A stretch of 64,000 nt of DNA from the NCBI GenBank assembly GCA_018818835.1, contig JAHIRD010000027.1:124001-188000 (forward strand), in the 5' to 3' direction. Both the position numbers and the translations under genes were made by a program. This DNA comes from Pseudomonadota bacterium (lineage in GTDB: Bacteria > Desulfobacterota > Desulfobacteria > Desulfobacterales > Desulfolunaceae). The notes beneath the pieces are model-generated. The model did no database searches. It had not been told where the DNA came from and was given only the letters and a program-made list of their open reading frames with translations. Shown piece after piece: positions 27,424-36,574 of this stretch. Each line of letters starts with the position of its first letter. Position 1 is the stretch's first letter.

Positions 27424-29535
27424 TTATTTATACGTCTCAAACTCATCATCCATAGAGTCCTCGCCTGCAACCGTCCTGACATCTATATTGATGCCTTTGG
27501 CTTTTTGCTTTATTTTTCCCGATATGGCGGCCCTGGGGCTGTCTCCTTCGTGGTGGGGTGACTTATACGCAATTGTCCCCATGGATGTGGGCACCCGCAC
27601 CGATCCGGCTCCATCCAGGCTGAAATAGGAAATGGATCTCTGGAGTTGTTCCGCCTGGGCAGCCAATGTTTCGGCGGTGGCCGACATTTCTTCAGAGGAC
27701 GAGGCATTCTGCTGGATTACCTTATCAAGCTCGATCAGGGCTTGGTTGATCTGGTCTGCCCCCGTGTTCTGTTCATAGGACGAGGCATTGATCTCCTGGA
27801 CAAGTTCAGCGGTCTTGCGAATGTCAGGCACAATCTTTTTCAGCATGTCCCCCGCATTTTCAGCGATTTCAACACTGGACACAGAAAGAGTACTGATCTC
27901 TGCCGCAGCTGACTGGCTCCGTTCGGCAAGTTTTCGAACCGCATCGGCAACCACGGCAAACCCTTTCCCGTGCTCTCCGGCCCGGGCGGCTTCAATGGCA
28001 GCATTCAAGGCAAGCATGTTGGTCTGGCGTGAGATTTCCTCGATGATGGAAATCTTTTCTGCAATTTCCTTCATGGCTGTCACTGTTTTTAAAACGGCAA
28101 TCCCACCTTTTTCGGCATCATCTGCGGCTTGTTTGGCAAGTCGTTCTGTCTGCTGGGCATTTTCCGAATTCTGCCTTATGTTGGCTGTCATCTCTTCCAT
28201 GGATGAGGAGGCTTCTTCTGCAGCAGCAGCCTGTTCCGTTGCCCCGGCAGACATTTCTTCCGCTGAGGAACTGAGTTCCTCACTTCCCGCAGCCACGTTG
28301 TCCGACCCTGATTTAACCTCGGTCACCGTGGACCTCAGATTGGTGACCATGGTATCAAGGGCGTGGCCTAGGGCATCCCTGTTTGACAGCAGTTTCACCG
28401 TGACCCCCAGATTGCCGGATGAAATCTGCTCGGCCATGTGTACCGTATCTTTCAAATTGGAGACCATGGCATCCATGGACGACGCAAGAACTCCTATTTC
28501 ATCTTTCTGATCAATGTCCATTTCAACGTTCAAATCACCCAGGGCGATGGTTTTGACTATATTCATGATTTTGTGAACAGGGCCGGTGATGCCTCTGGTG
28601 ATCACCAAGGCGAGAATAAGACCCACAACAATGGCAAATATCGAGACGACGATCAAGACGATATCGGCCCGGCGAATCTCTTTTTCCATGATGTTTTTTT
28701 GTTCGGTGTGAATTTTTTCAAGGAGTTTGTCTGCGTCATGGGCTATGCCCACCATATCCTTCTCTGCGACAAGCTTGTTATCGTTTGCAAGGGTATATTT
28801 ATCGAATGCCTCCCCGTATGCCTTGATCTTGTTGATGATCATCGATTCATTCTTAAATTCAGAACCTTGTACTGATCCGGCTTCCACCCCCCCCCCGGCC
28901 CCAAGAATAGCCTTAAGGCCCGAAAGGACTTTAATTTTGGAGGCATTCTCATTTGAAATGATATATTCCTTTTCGTTTTTTCGGACATCTAAAAATGTTT
29001 TTATCTTTTGGTTTACCTCGTTTATTTTACTTATTTTTTCTTTCAAATCGGCATTATTCTGACTTGAAGATATCTGTTTTTCCAGATCGGCAATGAAATA
29101 TTCGCCCTCTTCAAGGGCCACCCGGGCATTTTCTTCCATGGCGACCAGGTCTTCTTTCTCCATTGCATTTAAACCCATGAAGGCTTTAAATGTGGCCTGA
29201 TAATCCAAAGCCTTTTTTAAAACCTGATCCATCTGATCTTTCTCGGTTAGATCTGTAAACATGGCTTTCATTTTTACCATATGATCTGCAAGTTCGGAGA
29301 ATTTTTCGTCGAATTCATGGATATATGATACATCCCCATGGAGGAGAAAGTTACTTTCGATTTGTCTTAACTCCAGGAATGTCATATCCATCCAGCCCAC
29401 ATCATCACTTATTCCAACCTCTTCTATAACGCCTGCGAGACTGCTGTATCCCACATAGGCAACAAGAGACAGCAAGATCAAAACAACTCCAAAACCGGAT
29501 AGAATCTTTGTGCCCAACTTAAAATTTCTAAGCAT
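27424..29535 (-). CDS. Methyl-accepting chemotaxis protein, HBM-type sensor
   Basis: 703 residues from ATG 29535, which has GGGGGG five bases upstream; an in-frame ATG at 29559 would add eight residues. Transmembrane helices at about 10-30 and 295-320 flank an all-helical periplasmic domain with paired motifs ([15 protein letters not shown] and [16 protein letters not shown]) typical of helical bimodular sensors. HAMP and the tip [26 protein letters not shown] follow. The signalling domain is very like that of the double Cache receptor in the same operon. The C-terminus ends EFETYK, again an aromatic tail. Confidence 0.92.
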   Translation of the reverse strand: MLRNFKLGTKILSGFGVVLILLSLVAYVGYSSLAGVIEEVGISDDVGWMDMTFLELRQIESNFLLHGDVSYIHEFDEKFSELADHMVKMKAMFTDLTEKDQMDQVLKKALDYQATFKAFMGLNAMEKEDLVAMEENARVALEEGEYFIADLEKQISSSQNNADLKEKISKINEVNQKIKTFLDVRKNEKEYIISNENASKIKVLSGLKAILGAGGGVEAGSVQGSEFKNESMIINKIKAYGEAFDKYTLANDNKLVAEKDMVGIAHDADKLLEKIHTEQKNIMEKEIRRADIVLIVVSIFAIVVGLILALVITRGITGPVHKIMNIVKTIALGDLNVEMDIDQKDEIGVLASSMDAMVSNLKDTVHMAEQISSGNLGVTVKLLSNRDALGHALDTMVTNLRSTVTEVKSGSDNVAAGSEELSSSAEEMSAGATEQAAAAEEASSSMEEMTANIRQNSENAQQTERLAKQAADDAEKGGIAVLKTVTAMKEIAEKISIIEEISRQTNMLALNAAIEAARAGEHGKGFAVVADAVRKLAERSQSAAAEISTLSVSSVEIAENAGDMLKKIVPDIRKTAELVQEINASSYEQNTGADQINQALIELDKVIQQNASSSEEMSATAETLAAQAEQLQRSISYFSLDGAGSVRVPTSMGTIAYKSPHHEGDSPRAAISGKIKQKAKGINIDVRTVAGEDSMDDEFETYK

Positions 29536-29562
29536 GTGATGCCCCCCTTTTTCATGCATGCG

Positions 29563-31635
29563 TCATGATTTGACAATTTTATTAACATCGATAATAAGCG
29601 CAACAGTTCCATCTCCCAGTATGGTGGCGCCGGAAATATCCTCAACATCTTTAAATGCTTTACTGAGGTTCTTGATCACGGTCTGGTGGCCTCCGATCAC
29701 ATGATCCACCACAAACCCCACCCGTTTTCCATTGACATCCATAATGACCACCTGTTCAATCGCAGGTCTCGTCTCTCGGATGCCATATTCAGTGCGCAAC
29801 TGGATATAGGGGACAATTTCCCCCCGGACATTCAAAATATGCCGCCCATTTTTCATGACCTCGGTCTCTTTGGGCAGCTCCACACATTCCTCCACAGAGG
29901 ACAGGGGCAGAACAAAAAAACCAGCTCCTATTTTAACAAGAAGGCCGTCAATAATCACCAGGGTCAGGGGCAGTTTCAGATTTATGGAGGTTCCCTGGCC
30001 TTTTTTGCTGTCAAGTTCGATGCTGCCCCTCAGGCTTTCGATACTTTTTTTAACCACATCCATGCCCACACCCCGGCCGGATAGGTCCGTCACTTTTTCC
30101 GCCGTTGAAAAACCCGGGGCAAAAAGAAGACTCTGGATCTCTTTTTCCGTCAAATCCTCATCGCCTTGAACCAGGCCCTTTTCAATGGCCTTTTTCAAAA
30201 TCAGATCAGGATCGAGTCCTTTACCGTCGTCTCGGATGTTGATCAGCACATGGGCTCCAGAGTGCACAGCGGAAAGATGGATGGTGCCTGTCTCCGGTTT
30301 CCCGGATTGCCTCCGGGTTTCTGGCAATTCGATCCCATGGTCAATGGAATTACGAATAATATGGACCAAGGGGTCCTTCAATCGTTCAATCACCGTCTTG
30401 TCCAGTTCGGTTTCACCACCCTGGGTTGTCAGCTCAATGTTTTTTCCAAGCTCATTGGACAGATCACGAACCAAACGCCGGAATGTTGCAAAGGTGGTTC
30501 CAATCTGCAGCATGCGGATGCCCATGGCATTGTCACGAAGGCCGCTGGTCAGGGTCTCCACCTCTTCTGCAATGGACACAAGATCCGGGTCTGACTGGTT
30601 CACGGCCTTCTGGCTGAGACGGGCCTGGACTGTCACCAGTTCCCCCACCAGATCCACCAGTTGATCCAATTTTTCCGCTGGAACCCTGATGCTCGAAGCC
30701 GAGGAAAGATCCGTTCGCTGTTCGATTCGTTTCTTAACCTGCGATTGCTCTGCAAGGGCCGCCTTGACGGCTGTCTTACTGGCCAGTTTTTCATTAACCA
30801 GAATCTCGCCAATCCGTTTCTGGCTTTTCAGGGCCTTTTCAAGGTTCTCCCCTGAAAGTTCGCCCCGTTTCATAAGAATTTCACCCAGTTTGTCATGGCC
30901 GCCCTCTGTCATTCCAAAACCGTCTTCCTCGGCCACCGCCTCAATGGTGATCACAGAATCATCCTCAACAAAAATAAACACATCCTTGATGGCATTTTTA
31001 TCTTTGTCAGTGGTCAGAATAATATCCCAGTAAATATAACAGGATTCGGGTCTCAATTCTTCAAGGGGAGGAATGTTTTCCGTATGGGCCACGATGGTAC
31101 ATTCGCCCAGTTCCTTAAGCTCGTTAAGCAGAAGTAGAGGGTTGGTGCCGGTTGAAAAAATCTCCGGATAGGGGGTGAACCGGATTCGATAGGTGGTCAG
31201 GATCTCCACAGAGGGATGTTGTTCGTTTATCGTTATATCATCGGCATTATCCGACTCACTCGAAGCAAGGAGTTCTTGAAGACCGTCAATGATCATTTTG
31301 GCTTGGGAATCATCCACGGTGTCTTCAGTGTCCGATGCATCCAGAAGAGCTTTAATATGATCCCTTGCTGAAAGAGTAAGGTTCACCAATGTCCGGGTGA
31401 CAGATATCTGACCGCTTCGAACGCGGTCAAAGACCGTTTCCACATTATGAGTGAAATCCGCGATTTCATCAAAACCAAACATGGCACCGGACCCCTTAAT
31501 CGTGTGCATGGCCCTGAAAACTCTCCCGATCTGGTCTTTGTCCTCTGGATTTTCCTCCAGTTCCAACAGAGATGTTTCAAGTTCAGTTAACAACTCGTAA
31601 GCCTCTTCTTTGAAGGCCTTTCTCTGGTCATCCAT
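29563..31635 (-). CDS. cheA: Chemotaxis histidine kinase CheA
   Basis: 690 residues. HPt domain with MHTIKGSGAMFGF (phosphorylated His), a middle region, an inserted piece KRGELSGENLEKALKSQKRIGEILV that resembles an MshEN-type motif, dimerisation helices (VGELVTVQARLSQ), GHKL kinase with DPLVHIIRNSIDHGIE, DDGKGLD and GRGVGMDVV, then a CheW-like regulatory domain. It phosphorylates CheY and CheB. The frame continues directly into the operon's first receptor gene. Confidence 0.96.
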   Translation of the reverse strand: MDDQRKAFKEEAYELLTELETSLLELEENPEDKDQIGRVFRAMHTIKGSGAMFGFDEIADFTHNVETVFDRVRSGQISVTRTLVNLTLSARDHIKALLDASDTEDTVDDSQAKMIIDGLQELLASSESDNADDITINEQHPSVEILTTYRIRFTPYPEIFSTGTNPLLLLNELKELGECTIVAHTENIPPLEELRPESCYIYWDIILTTDKDKNAIKDVFIFVEDDSVITIEAVAEEDGFGMTEGGHDKLGEILMKRGELSGENLEKALKSQKRIGEILVNEKLASKTAVKAALAEQSQVKKRIEQRTDLSSASSIRVPAEKLDQLVDLVGELVTVQARLSQKAVNQSDPDLVSIAEEVETLTSGLRDNAMGIRMLQIGTTFATFRRLVRDLSNELGKNIELTTQGGETELDKTVIERLKDPLVHIIRNSIDHGIELPETRRQSGKPETGTIHLSAVHSGAHVLINIRDDGKGLDPDLILKKAIEKGLVQGDEDLTEKEIQSLLFAPGFSTAEKVTDLSGRGVGMDVVKKSIESLRGSIELDSKKGQGTSINLKLPLTLVIIDGLLVKIGAGFFVLPLSSVEECVELPKETEVMKNGRHILNVRGEIVPYIQLRTEYGIRETRPAIEQVVIMDVNGKRVGFVVDHVIGGHQTVIKNLSKAFKDVEDISGATILGDGTVALIIDVNKIVKS

Positions 31636-31722
31636 GTTTAGTCCTCTGTCATTTTGGCGGTGGGTTATTCAACGACCATCCATAATGGGTATTTCGCGAT
31701 CCATTCATGCAATAGGCGTTTC

Positions 31723-32088
31723 TTATTTGAACACTTTCTTCACAACCCCGATCAACTGTTCCGGCTTGAACGGTTTGACAATCCATCCTGTGGCCCCGGC
31801 CTCTTTCCCATCCTTCTTTTTTTCGTCCTGGGATTCGGTGGTCAGAAGAATGATGGGAATAAATTTAAATGCGGGCATGGCCCGTACAGAACGAATCAAT
31901 TCTATGCCGTCCATATTCGGCATATTAAGATCTGTAATGATCATGCCGATATCCGTATCACGCAATTTTGACAAGGCATCTTTTCCATCAACCGACTCCA
32001 CCACATCGTATCCCGCTCCTTTGAGCGTGAATGTAACCATCTGGCGCATGCTCGCCGAATCATCAGCCGTCAGTATTTTTTTCCCCAT
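31723..32088 (-). CDS. cheY: Chemotaxis response regulator CheY
   Basis: 121 residues, a single receiver domain with TADDSASMRQ, the phosphoacceptor in MIITDLNMPNMDG, the switch Thr in ILLTTESQ and Lys in WIVKPFKPEQL. Start ATG 32088 shares one base with the stop of the STAS gene upstream. It would carry the signal to the flagellar motor or a pilus motor. Confidence 0.95.
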   Translation of the reverse strand: MGKKILTADDSASMRQMVTFTLKGAGYDVVESVDGKDALSKLRDTDIGMIITDLNMPNMDGIELIRSVRAMPAFKFIPIILLTTESQDEKKKDGKEAGATGWIVKPFKPEQLIGVVKKVFK

Positions 32089-32441
32089 TATCGACTATCT
32101 CCTTTCCACAAACACTGTTTGCAAGCACCTTCAGGACAACCGCCGCTTGTGTCGTAACCCGCTTCAATTAAAAACTTTTTTATCTGTTCTGAATTTTTTC
32201 CGGTTTTAACACGCAATTTTTTATTGTGATTTTCAAAGCTCCGATTGGCCGAGCAGACAAGCTGAATACATGAAATATCTATGTCTGCTACTTTTTCAAG
32301 GCTTATTGTCAGACTTTCCGATTCCAAGAGCCCTTGGGCGACTTGATTTTTTAATTCTTCAGCCATGGCGATGGTCGCATCACCCTCAATGTGGAGCACC
32401 CGTGTTTTATTCTTTTTTTCAATACGAATTCCCATCCTCAT
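32088..32441 (-). CDS. STAS-domain protein
   Basis: 117 residues. A single STAS fold: RVLHIEGDATIAMAEELKNQV, then LEKVADIDISCIQLVCSANRSF, where the Asp-Ile-Ser is the usual phosphorylatable serine position of anti-anti-sigma factors. The C-terminus has extra cysteines (GGCPEGACKQC). STAS proteins of this kind occur in some chemosensory operons, where their role is not settled. It overlaps cheY by one base. Confidence 0.85.
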   Translation of the reverse strand: MRMGIRIEKKNKTRVLHIEGDATIAMAEELKNQVAQGLLESESLTISLEKVADIDISCIQLVCSANRSFENHNKKLRVKTGKNSEQIKKFLIEAGYDTSGGCPEGACKQCLWKGDSR

Positions 32442-32447
32442 TTCTCC

Positions 32448-34256
32448 CTAGAATAATTCGATATTGTCGCCCAAATCGTCTTCCTGATCCACCATACTCT
32501 TTTTAGGCTCACCAGTTAAACCGAGACTGCTCTTATGGACCGTTCGTTCTTTTTCCATGGTAAAACGTTCTTCCAGAAGGGCATGAATTTTTTCTATCTT
32601 TCTCCCTTTGACCTCAAATGGAGAAAGACGCTCTTTTATGTTTATCAATAAACGATTCTGCACCTCCAAATCATCGGCCATAATCGTCATAAACCCAAGG
32701 TTTTGTATTGCTGTTTCGTGGGTCTCATGGATAAGATCCATTGTTTTTTGAAGCTCTCCTGTTTCTTTTTTTATTTGATCAATCATCACGGGAACCTTTC
32801 TGAGCATGTCGTTCAAGGCCTGGTCATTTTCATCGGCATTTCCGGTCATAGAGCCCTCCAGGTCTGAATCAGAAACCATATGCGTGATGATATCACCCAC
32901 ATCCCGGACAAAAACATCTGTCAAATCGGACAAAACCTTCATTTCCTCGGCCAAAACAGACAGGGTTTTTCCTTCATATCCCAGATGTGTGGCTGCAATG
33001 ATGGCGTTCAAGGCTTTGATATGGGCATCCATACTGATCTGATGGATTTTATCTACCTGCTTAGACAGGGATTCTGACGTTTGTGACGCCATGGTATAAG
33101 CCTCGTCCATGCGTTTGACAAGCTCCCCCCCCTTGGCCTGGAGTGCCATGAATCCCGACAAAGATTCTTGAAGCTGGACATTTGTATCCAATGCTTTGTT
33201 TTTCCCGAAACCTTTATCCGCACCTTGTCCCGACAGTTTCCGTGCATCCTGTTCGACCTGGTTCATAAACTGGCCCATGGAATCAAAGGCATTGGAACAC
33301 CTTTCATGGTTCTCATATATTTCCCTGATGATCTGTTCCAACTGGTCAGATAGAAGACCTGCAAGGGCATGGACCATGGCCATATTTTCCCGGACCTTTT
33401 CTTCATCGTTATCATCGGGGTCCTCGTACATGGTTAACATATCCCCAAGACCTGTTCCGATATGTTCGAGCCTCTGCCTCATGGCATCGTGGAACTGAAG
33501 GGACATGACAATTTCCCCCACCTGCACCATGATGGTTTTGTGAATATTGGCTGTCTGAACTGCTGTTTTCCCGGCCTGAGCCACCCAGCTATCGGTCTTT
33601 TTTACAGCGTCAGTGAAGGATTTATCCGCATCATGGGTCAATTGTTCCAATTGGCCCATGCCTGTTTGAATTTCCTGGTGGATAAACCCAAAACGTTTTC
33701 CTGACTCATCAACATTTTCGCGCATGCTTTTCGCAAGGGAGAGAATCGTCTCTGAAAGCTGTTTGATCTCCCCGGCAATGATTGAAAAATTATCACTTAC
33801 AGCATGGGACCGTGAGGTTTCAATGAAGATATTGAGGGCAACGGCCCTCAAGTATTTGGCCAAACGTTCGATGTCGGTATTTTTTTTTTTAAGCTCCCTG
33901 AGATGCCCCATGACGTTTTCAACTGAAAAGGAACTTGTAACAATGGTTTCTCTCTGTTTCTTGAGATGCTCAAGGGAGTGACGGATAAGATCTTTTGTTT
34001 TTACAAGGACCCGCTTTCCCATGTCACCTTCACTCAATGCAACAATATCAGAGGCTTTCCGCGCAACGACCGCGCCCTCTTCGTGGGCCTTCTGAAGGGT
34101 ATTCCCAAGGGTTACGAAACCCTGCTCTGTCCAAACGCTGATCTGTTTAAGATTTTCTCTGATTCCAGGGATGTGTGAAAGGATTTCTTTGTTTATCTCC
34201 TCGGAAACACAAAAATTATCCGTACGTTTATCGGATGGCCCTGCATGATTTTTCAT
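32448..34256 (-). CDS. Soluble MCP-like coiled-coil protein
   Basis: 602 residues without membrane segments, almost entirely helical. Two stretches look like degenerate chemoreceptor tips: LRAVALNIFIETSRSHAVSD (about 140-160) and AHIKALNAIIAATHLGYEGK (about 415-435), which aligns with the [17 protein letters not shown] hallmark. It is therefore probably a cytosolic receptor-like scaffold or signal input. It is the first gene of the chemotaxis operon and precedes the STAS gene by six bases. It could also be named as a methyl-accepting protein. Confidence 0.75.
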   Translation of the reverse strand: MKNHAGPSDKRTDNFCVSEEINKEILSHIPGIRENLKQISVWTEQGFVTLGNTLQKAHEEGAVVARKASDIVALSEGDMGKRVLVKTKDLIRHSLEHLKKQRETIVTSSFSVENVMGHLRELKKKNTDIERLAKYLRAVALNIFIETSRSHAVSDNFSIIAGEIKQLSETILSLAKSMRENVDESGKRFGFIHQEIQTGMGQLEQLTHDADKSFTDAVKKTDSWVAQAGKTAVQTANIHKTIMVQVGEIVMSLQFHDAMRQRLEHIGTGLGDMLTMYEDPDDNDEEKVRENMAMVHALAGLLSDQLEQIIREIYENHERCSNAFDSMGQFMNQVEQDARKLSGQGADKGFGKNKALDTNVQLQESLSGFMALQAKGGELVKRMDEAYTMASQTSESLSKQVDKIHQISMDAHIKALNAIIAATHLGYEGKTLSVLAEEMKVLSDLTDVFVRDVGDIITHMVSDSDLEGSMTGNADENDQALNDMLRKVPVMIDQIKKETGELQKTMDLIHETHETAIQNLGFMTIMADDLEVQNRLLINIKERLSPFEVKGRKIEKIHALLEERFTMEKERTVHKSSLGLTGEPKKSMVDQEDDLGDNIELF

Positions 34257-34766
34257 GGTGTTTATCCGTTTGACTGAAATAATCCATAATAGATGCGACT
34301 GAGACCGCCATGAAAAAGATTGTCAGAAATTATAATTTGCCTGATGACGTGATTATTCGTTGGGTATGATAAAGATTTGAAACAGCATTGATCGGGGCAA
34401 GACAATTTCTTTTTCGTTATTATTTTATCAAATGTATCCCGTGAAGGCAATTACAATTAAAAATTACTTGTTTCTTTTAATGAATGCCTCTCCAGAAGGA
34501 TTAACGGATGACCCTATAAATCGCACATTGAATATCGTGGCGACTTGGCGGAAAAAACCGAATCTAAGCCGGGTATAGCCTATATAAAGCCGGATTCTGT
34601 TCAGGGCCACAAAAACGGGCGCCGGATAAGGGATATCCGACGCCTGCCTTTTTGATAGGGTGTCATGACTGTTTCCTGTACTTACATTGAGGATTGCGGG
34701 GGAATTTTACCGTGTCTCCTTGCCCAGTCTTTTCAGCCCCATGCAGGTCTTTGGGAAGCGCCTTGA
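34257..34766. other. Intergenic region before chemotaxis operon
   Basis: No gene seen. On the minus strand a TATAAT (34334-34329) could be the -10 of the chemotaxis operon; its -35 is poor. At 34600-34655 a strong hairpin flanked by T-tracts ends the RRM gene. At 34566-34602 (minus strand) the sequence ACAGAATCCGGCTTTATA...CCCGGCTT resembles the 3' end of RNase P RNA, but the rest of that RNA is absent. Confidence 0.4.
34612..34653 (-). terminator. Bidirectional terminator
   Basis: GGCGCCGGAT and ATCCGACGCC pair with one G-T, forming a ten-pair stem with a short loop. Read on the minus strand it is followed by CGTTTTTG; on the plus strand by a TTTTT run. It would end the RRM gene. Confidence 0.65.
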
Positions 34767-35042
34767 TTAATAACGCTTTTTTTTCTGCTGACGCTTCATG
34801 CTTCGAATATCCTGCTGGGTGATTTTGATATGCTGACCCTTTATATCTGACCCGTTCAAAGCTTTGGTGGCTTTGTCCGCATCTGAATTGTCCAGCATTT
34901 CAAGAAACCCGAACCCTTTGGACATACCTGAAAAACGGTCTTTGATAATTTTCACACTGGCCACTTCTCCGAACCGGGAAAACGCATTTCTCAAATCATC
35001 TTCTGTTACATTCATATTCAGATTCCCGATATAAAAATTCAT
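34767..35042 (-). CDS. RRM-type RNA-binding protein
   Basis: 91 residues from ATG 35042, preceded by AAAGGA; the longer frame to 35090 lacks support. A single RRM: RNP-2 NFYIGNLNMNV at the start and RNP-1 SKGFGFLEM in the middle, followed by the usual last strand and a Lys/Arg-rich tail (MKRQQKKKRY). Small RRM proteins of this type in bacteria bind RNA, often under cold or stress conditions. It is monocistronic with its own terminator. Confidence 0.92.
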   Translation of the reverse strand: MNFYIGNLNMNVTEDDLRNAFSRFGEVASVKIIKDRFSGMSKGFGFLEMLDNSDADKATKALNGSDIKGQHIKITQQDIRSMKRQQKKKRY

Positions 35043-35257
35043 AAGCCATCCTTTCGTTTTATAAAAAATAAACCGTGCTAAAACCTTCAATCCTTATATC
35101 TCAGCCGGTCTCGTCCGTTTTCAAATCGTACAATCTTCGTTATTTCACGGCCAGATGGAAATCATGATGAAAGCAACCATTGATCAGGAACAAAAAAAAC
35201 ACACTCCCTTTATAGGGAATAATAGCCCCATTTACAACGTTTCTTTATGATTTTTAG

Positions 35258-36574
35258 ATGAATACGCCCCTTTTAAACATTTATTTGACACTGATTCAAC
35301 CAGAGGGTATGTTTTTCAAGGATTCCTTACCATACCACGAACACTTAACTCCGGATAACAATGCCATGACACGTAAACGCCAAAAAAAAACGAAAGACCA
35401 GCCATTAATAAATGGACGCCCTGCACATCAGACGCCTGTTAATTTGGTCACCCCACCAGAGCCTTCTTATGAAAAAAAGAGTGAGACCTTGAATACCCAT
35501 TATTTTCTTTTTTTCCTGATGGTTGTGGTCTTTGTGGGTTGTTTTTCCATGCTCAGACCCTATATCCATACCATCTTGCTCGCCGTGATTCTTTCATTTA
35601 CGGTCAGTCCGGTTCATGCCCGTGTTGAAACCATGGTGGGCAACAGAAAAAATCTTGCCGCGGCCGTTACCTGCCTTCTGATCACCATTGTGGTTGTGAT
35701 TCCCCTGGGTCTTACCTTTATTGCCCTGATCCACCAGGGTATTTTATCCGTTAATGCCATATATGAATGGATCGCCTCGGGAAAATACCATGTTCTTATG
35801 AGTCATCCCATTGTCACCGGGGTGACCACCTGGATTGATGCTACACTTCCGGACATCCAGAAACTTTTCCCAACCCTTGACCTTAACCAGATCAAACTGG
35901 ACAAAATTGTGATGGACACCACCGCCAGCCTGGGTAAAAATCTCCTCAATCAAGGGGGCCAGCTGGCAGGTGACATTGGATCCCTGATCGGGAAATTCGG
36001 TCTTATGATTGTTGTCTTTTTCTTTATCATCCGTGATGAAGCTCGAATTTTAGACCGTTTGCTCCACCTGATTCCCTTGAGCAGTAGCCAGGAAGAACAG
36101 ATTATAACAAAAATAAAAGACGTGGCCAAATCAGCCCTTCTGGGAACCTTAGCCACGTCTCTGGCCCAGGGCGTAGCCGGTGGAATAGCCTTTGCTATCT
36201 GTGGACTTCCCGCTTTGTTCTGGGGAACAGTCATGATGTTTACCTCCCTTGTCCCTGTTGTGGGAACAGCGCTGATCTGGATTCCTGCCAGTCTGTATCT
36301 TTTGGTGTCAGGCCACTGGGGTCTGGCAATCTTCATGGTGGTCTGGTGTGGAGGTATTGTGGGAGGCATCGATAATTTCTTAAGGCCCCTGTTTATGCAA
36401 GGCGGCGCGTCCATGAGCACCCTTTTGATCTTTTTGTCGATCCTCGGGGGCATCAGCCGATTCGGGCTCATGGGGCTCCTTTACGGTCCCTTGATCTTTG
36501 GCCTGGCCATGGTTCTGCTCTATATCTATAGCATGGAGTTCAAGGAGTTCCTCAGTCACCAGGATCAACGTTAA
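35258..36574 (+). CDS. AI-2E family transporter (PerM-like permease)
   Basis: 438 residues. After an unusually long polar N-terminus (about 85 residues), transmembrane helices begin at FLFFLMVVVFVGCFSML, with seven to eight in total, including the C-terminal cluster with the family motif GGIDNFLRPLFMQGG. AI-2E/PerM proteins include autoinducer-2 exporters and Na+/H+ antiporters; which this one is cannot be told. The start is uncertain: 35258 has no clear ribosome site, and 35309 or 35367 are alternatives that still precede the first helix. The 3' end overlaps dinB by 23 bases in convergent orientation. Confidence 0.85.
   Translation: MNTPLLNIYLTLIQPEGMFFKDSLPYHEHLTPDNNAMTRKRQKKTKDQPLINGRPAHQTPVNLVTPPEPSYEKKSETLNTHYFLFFLMVVVFVGCFSMLRPYIHTILLAVILSFTVSPVHARVETMVGNRKNLAAAVTCLLITIVVVIPLGLTFIALIHQGILSVNAIYEWIASGKYHVLMSHPIVTGVTTWIDATLPDIQKLFPTLDLNQIKLDKIVMDTTASLGKNLLNQGGQLAGDIGSLIGKFGLMIVVFFFIIRDEARILDRLLHLIPLSSSQEEQIITKIKDVAKSALLGTLATSLAQGVAGGIAFAICGLPALFWGTVMMFTSLVPVVGTALIWIPASLYLLVSGHWGLAIFMVVWCGGIVGGIDNFLRPLFMQGGASMSTLLIFLSILGGISRFGLMGLLYGPLIFGLAMVLLYIYSMEFKEFLSHQDQR

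Noticed and set aside
34400-34770. Complete RNase P RNA gene
   Set aside because: Only the 3' end resembles it; the conserved 5' part would fall inside the RRM coding sequence and is not found.
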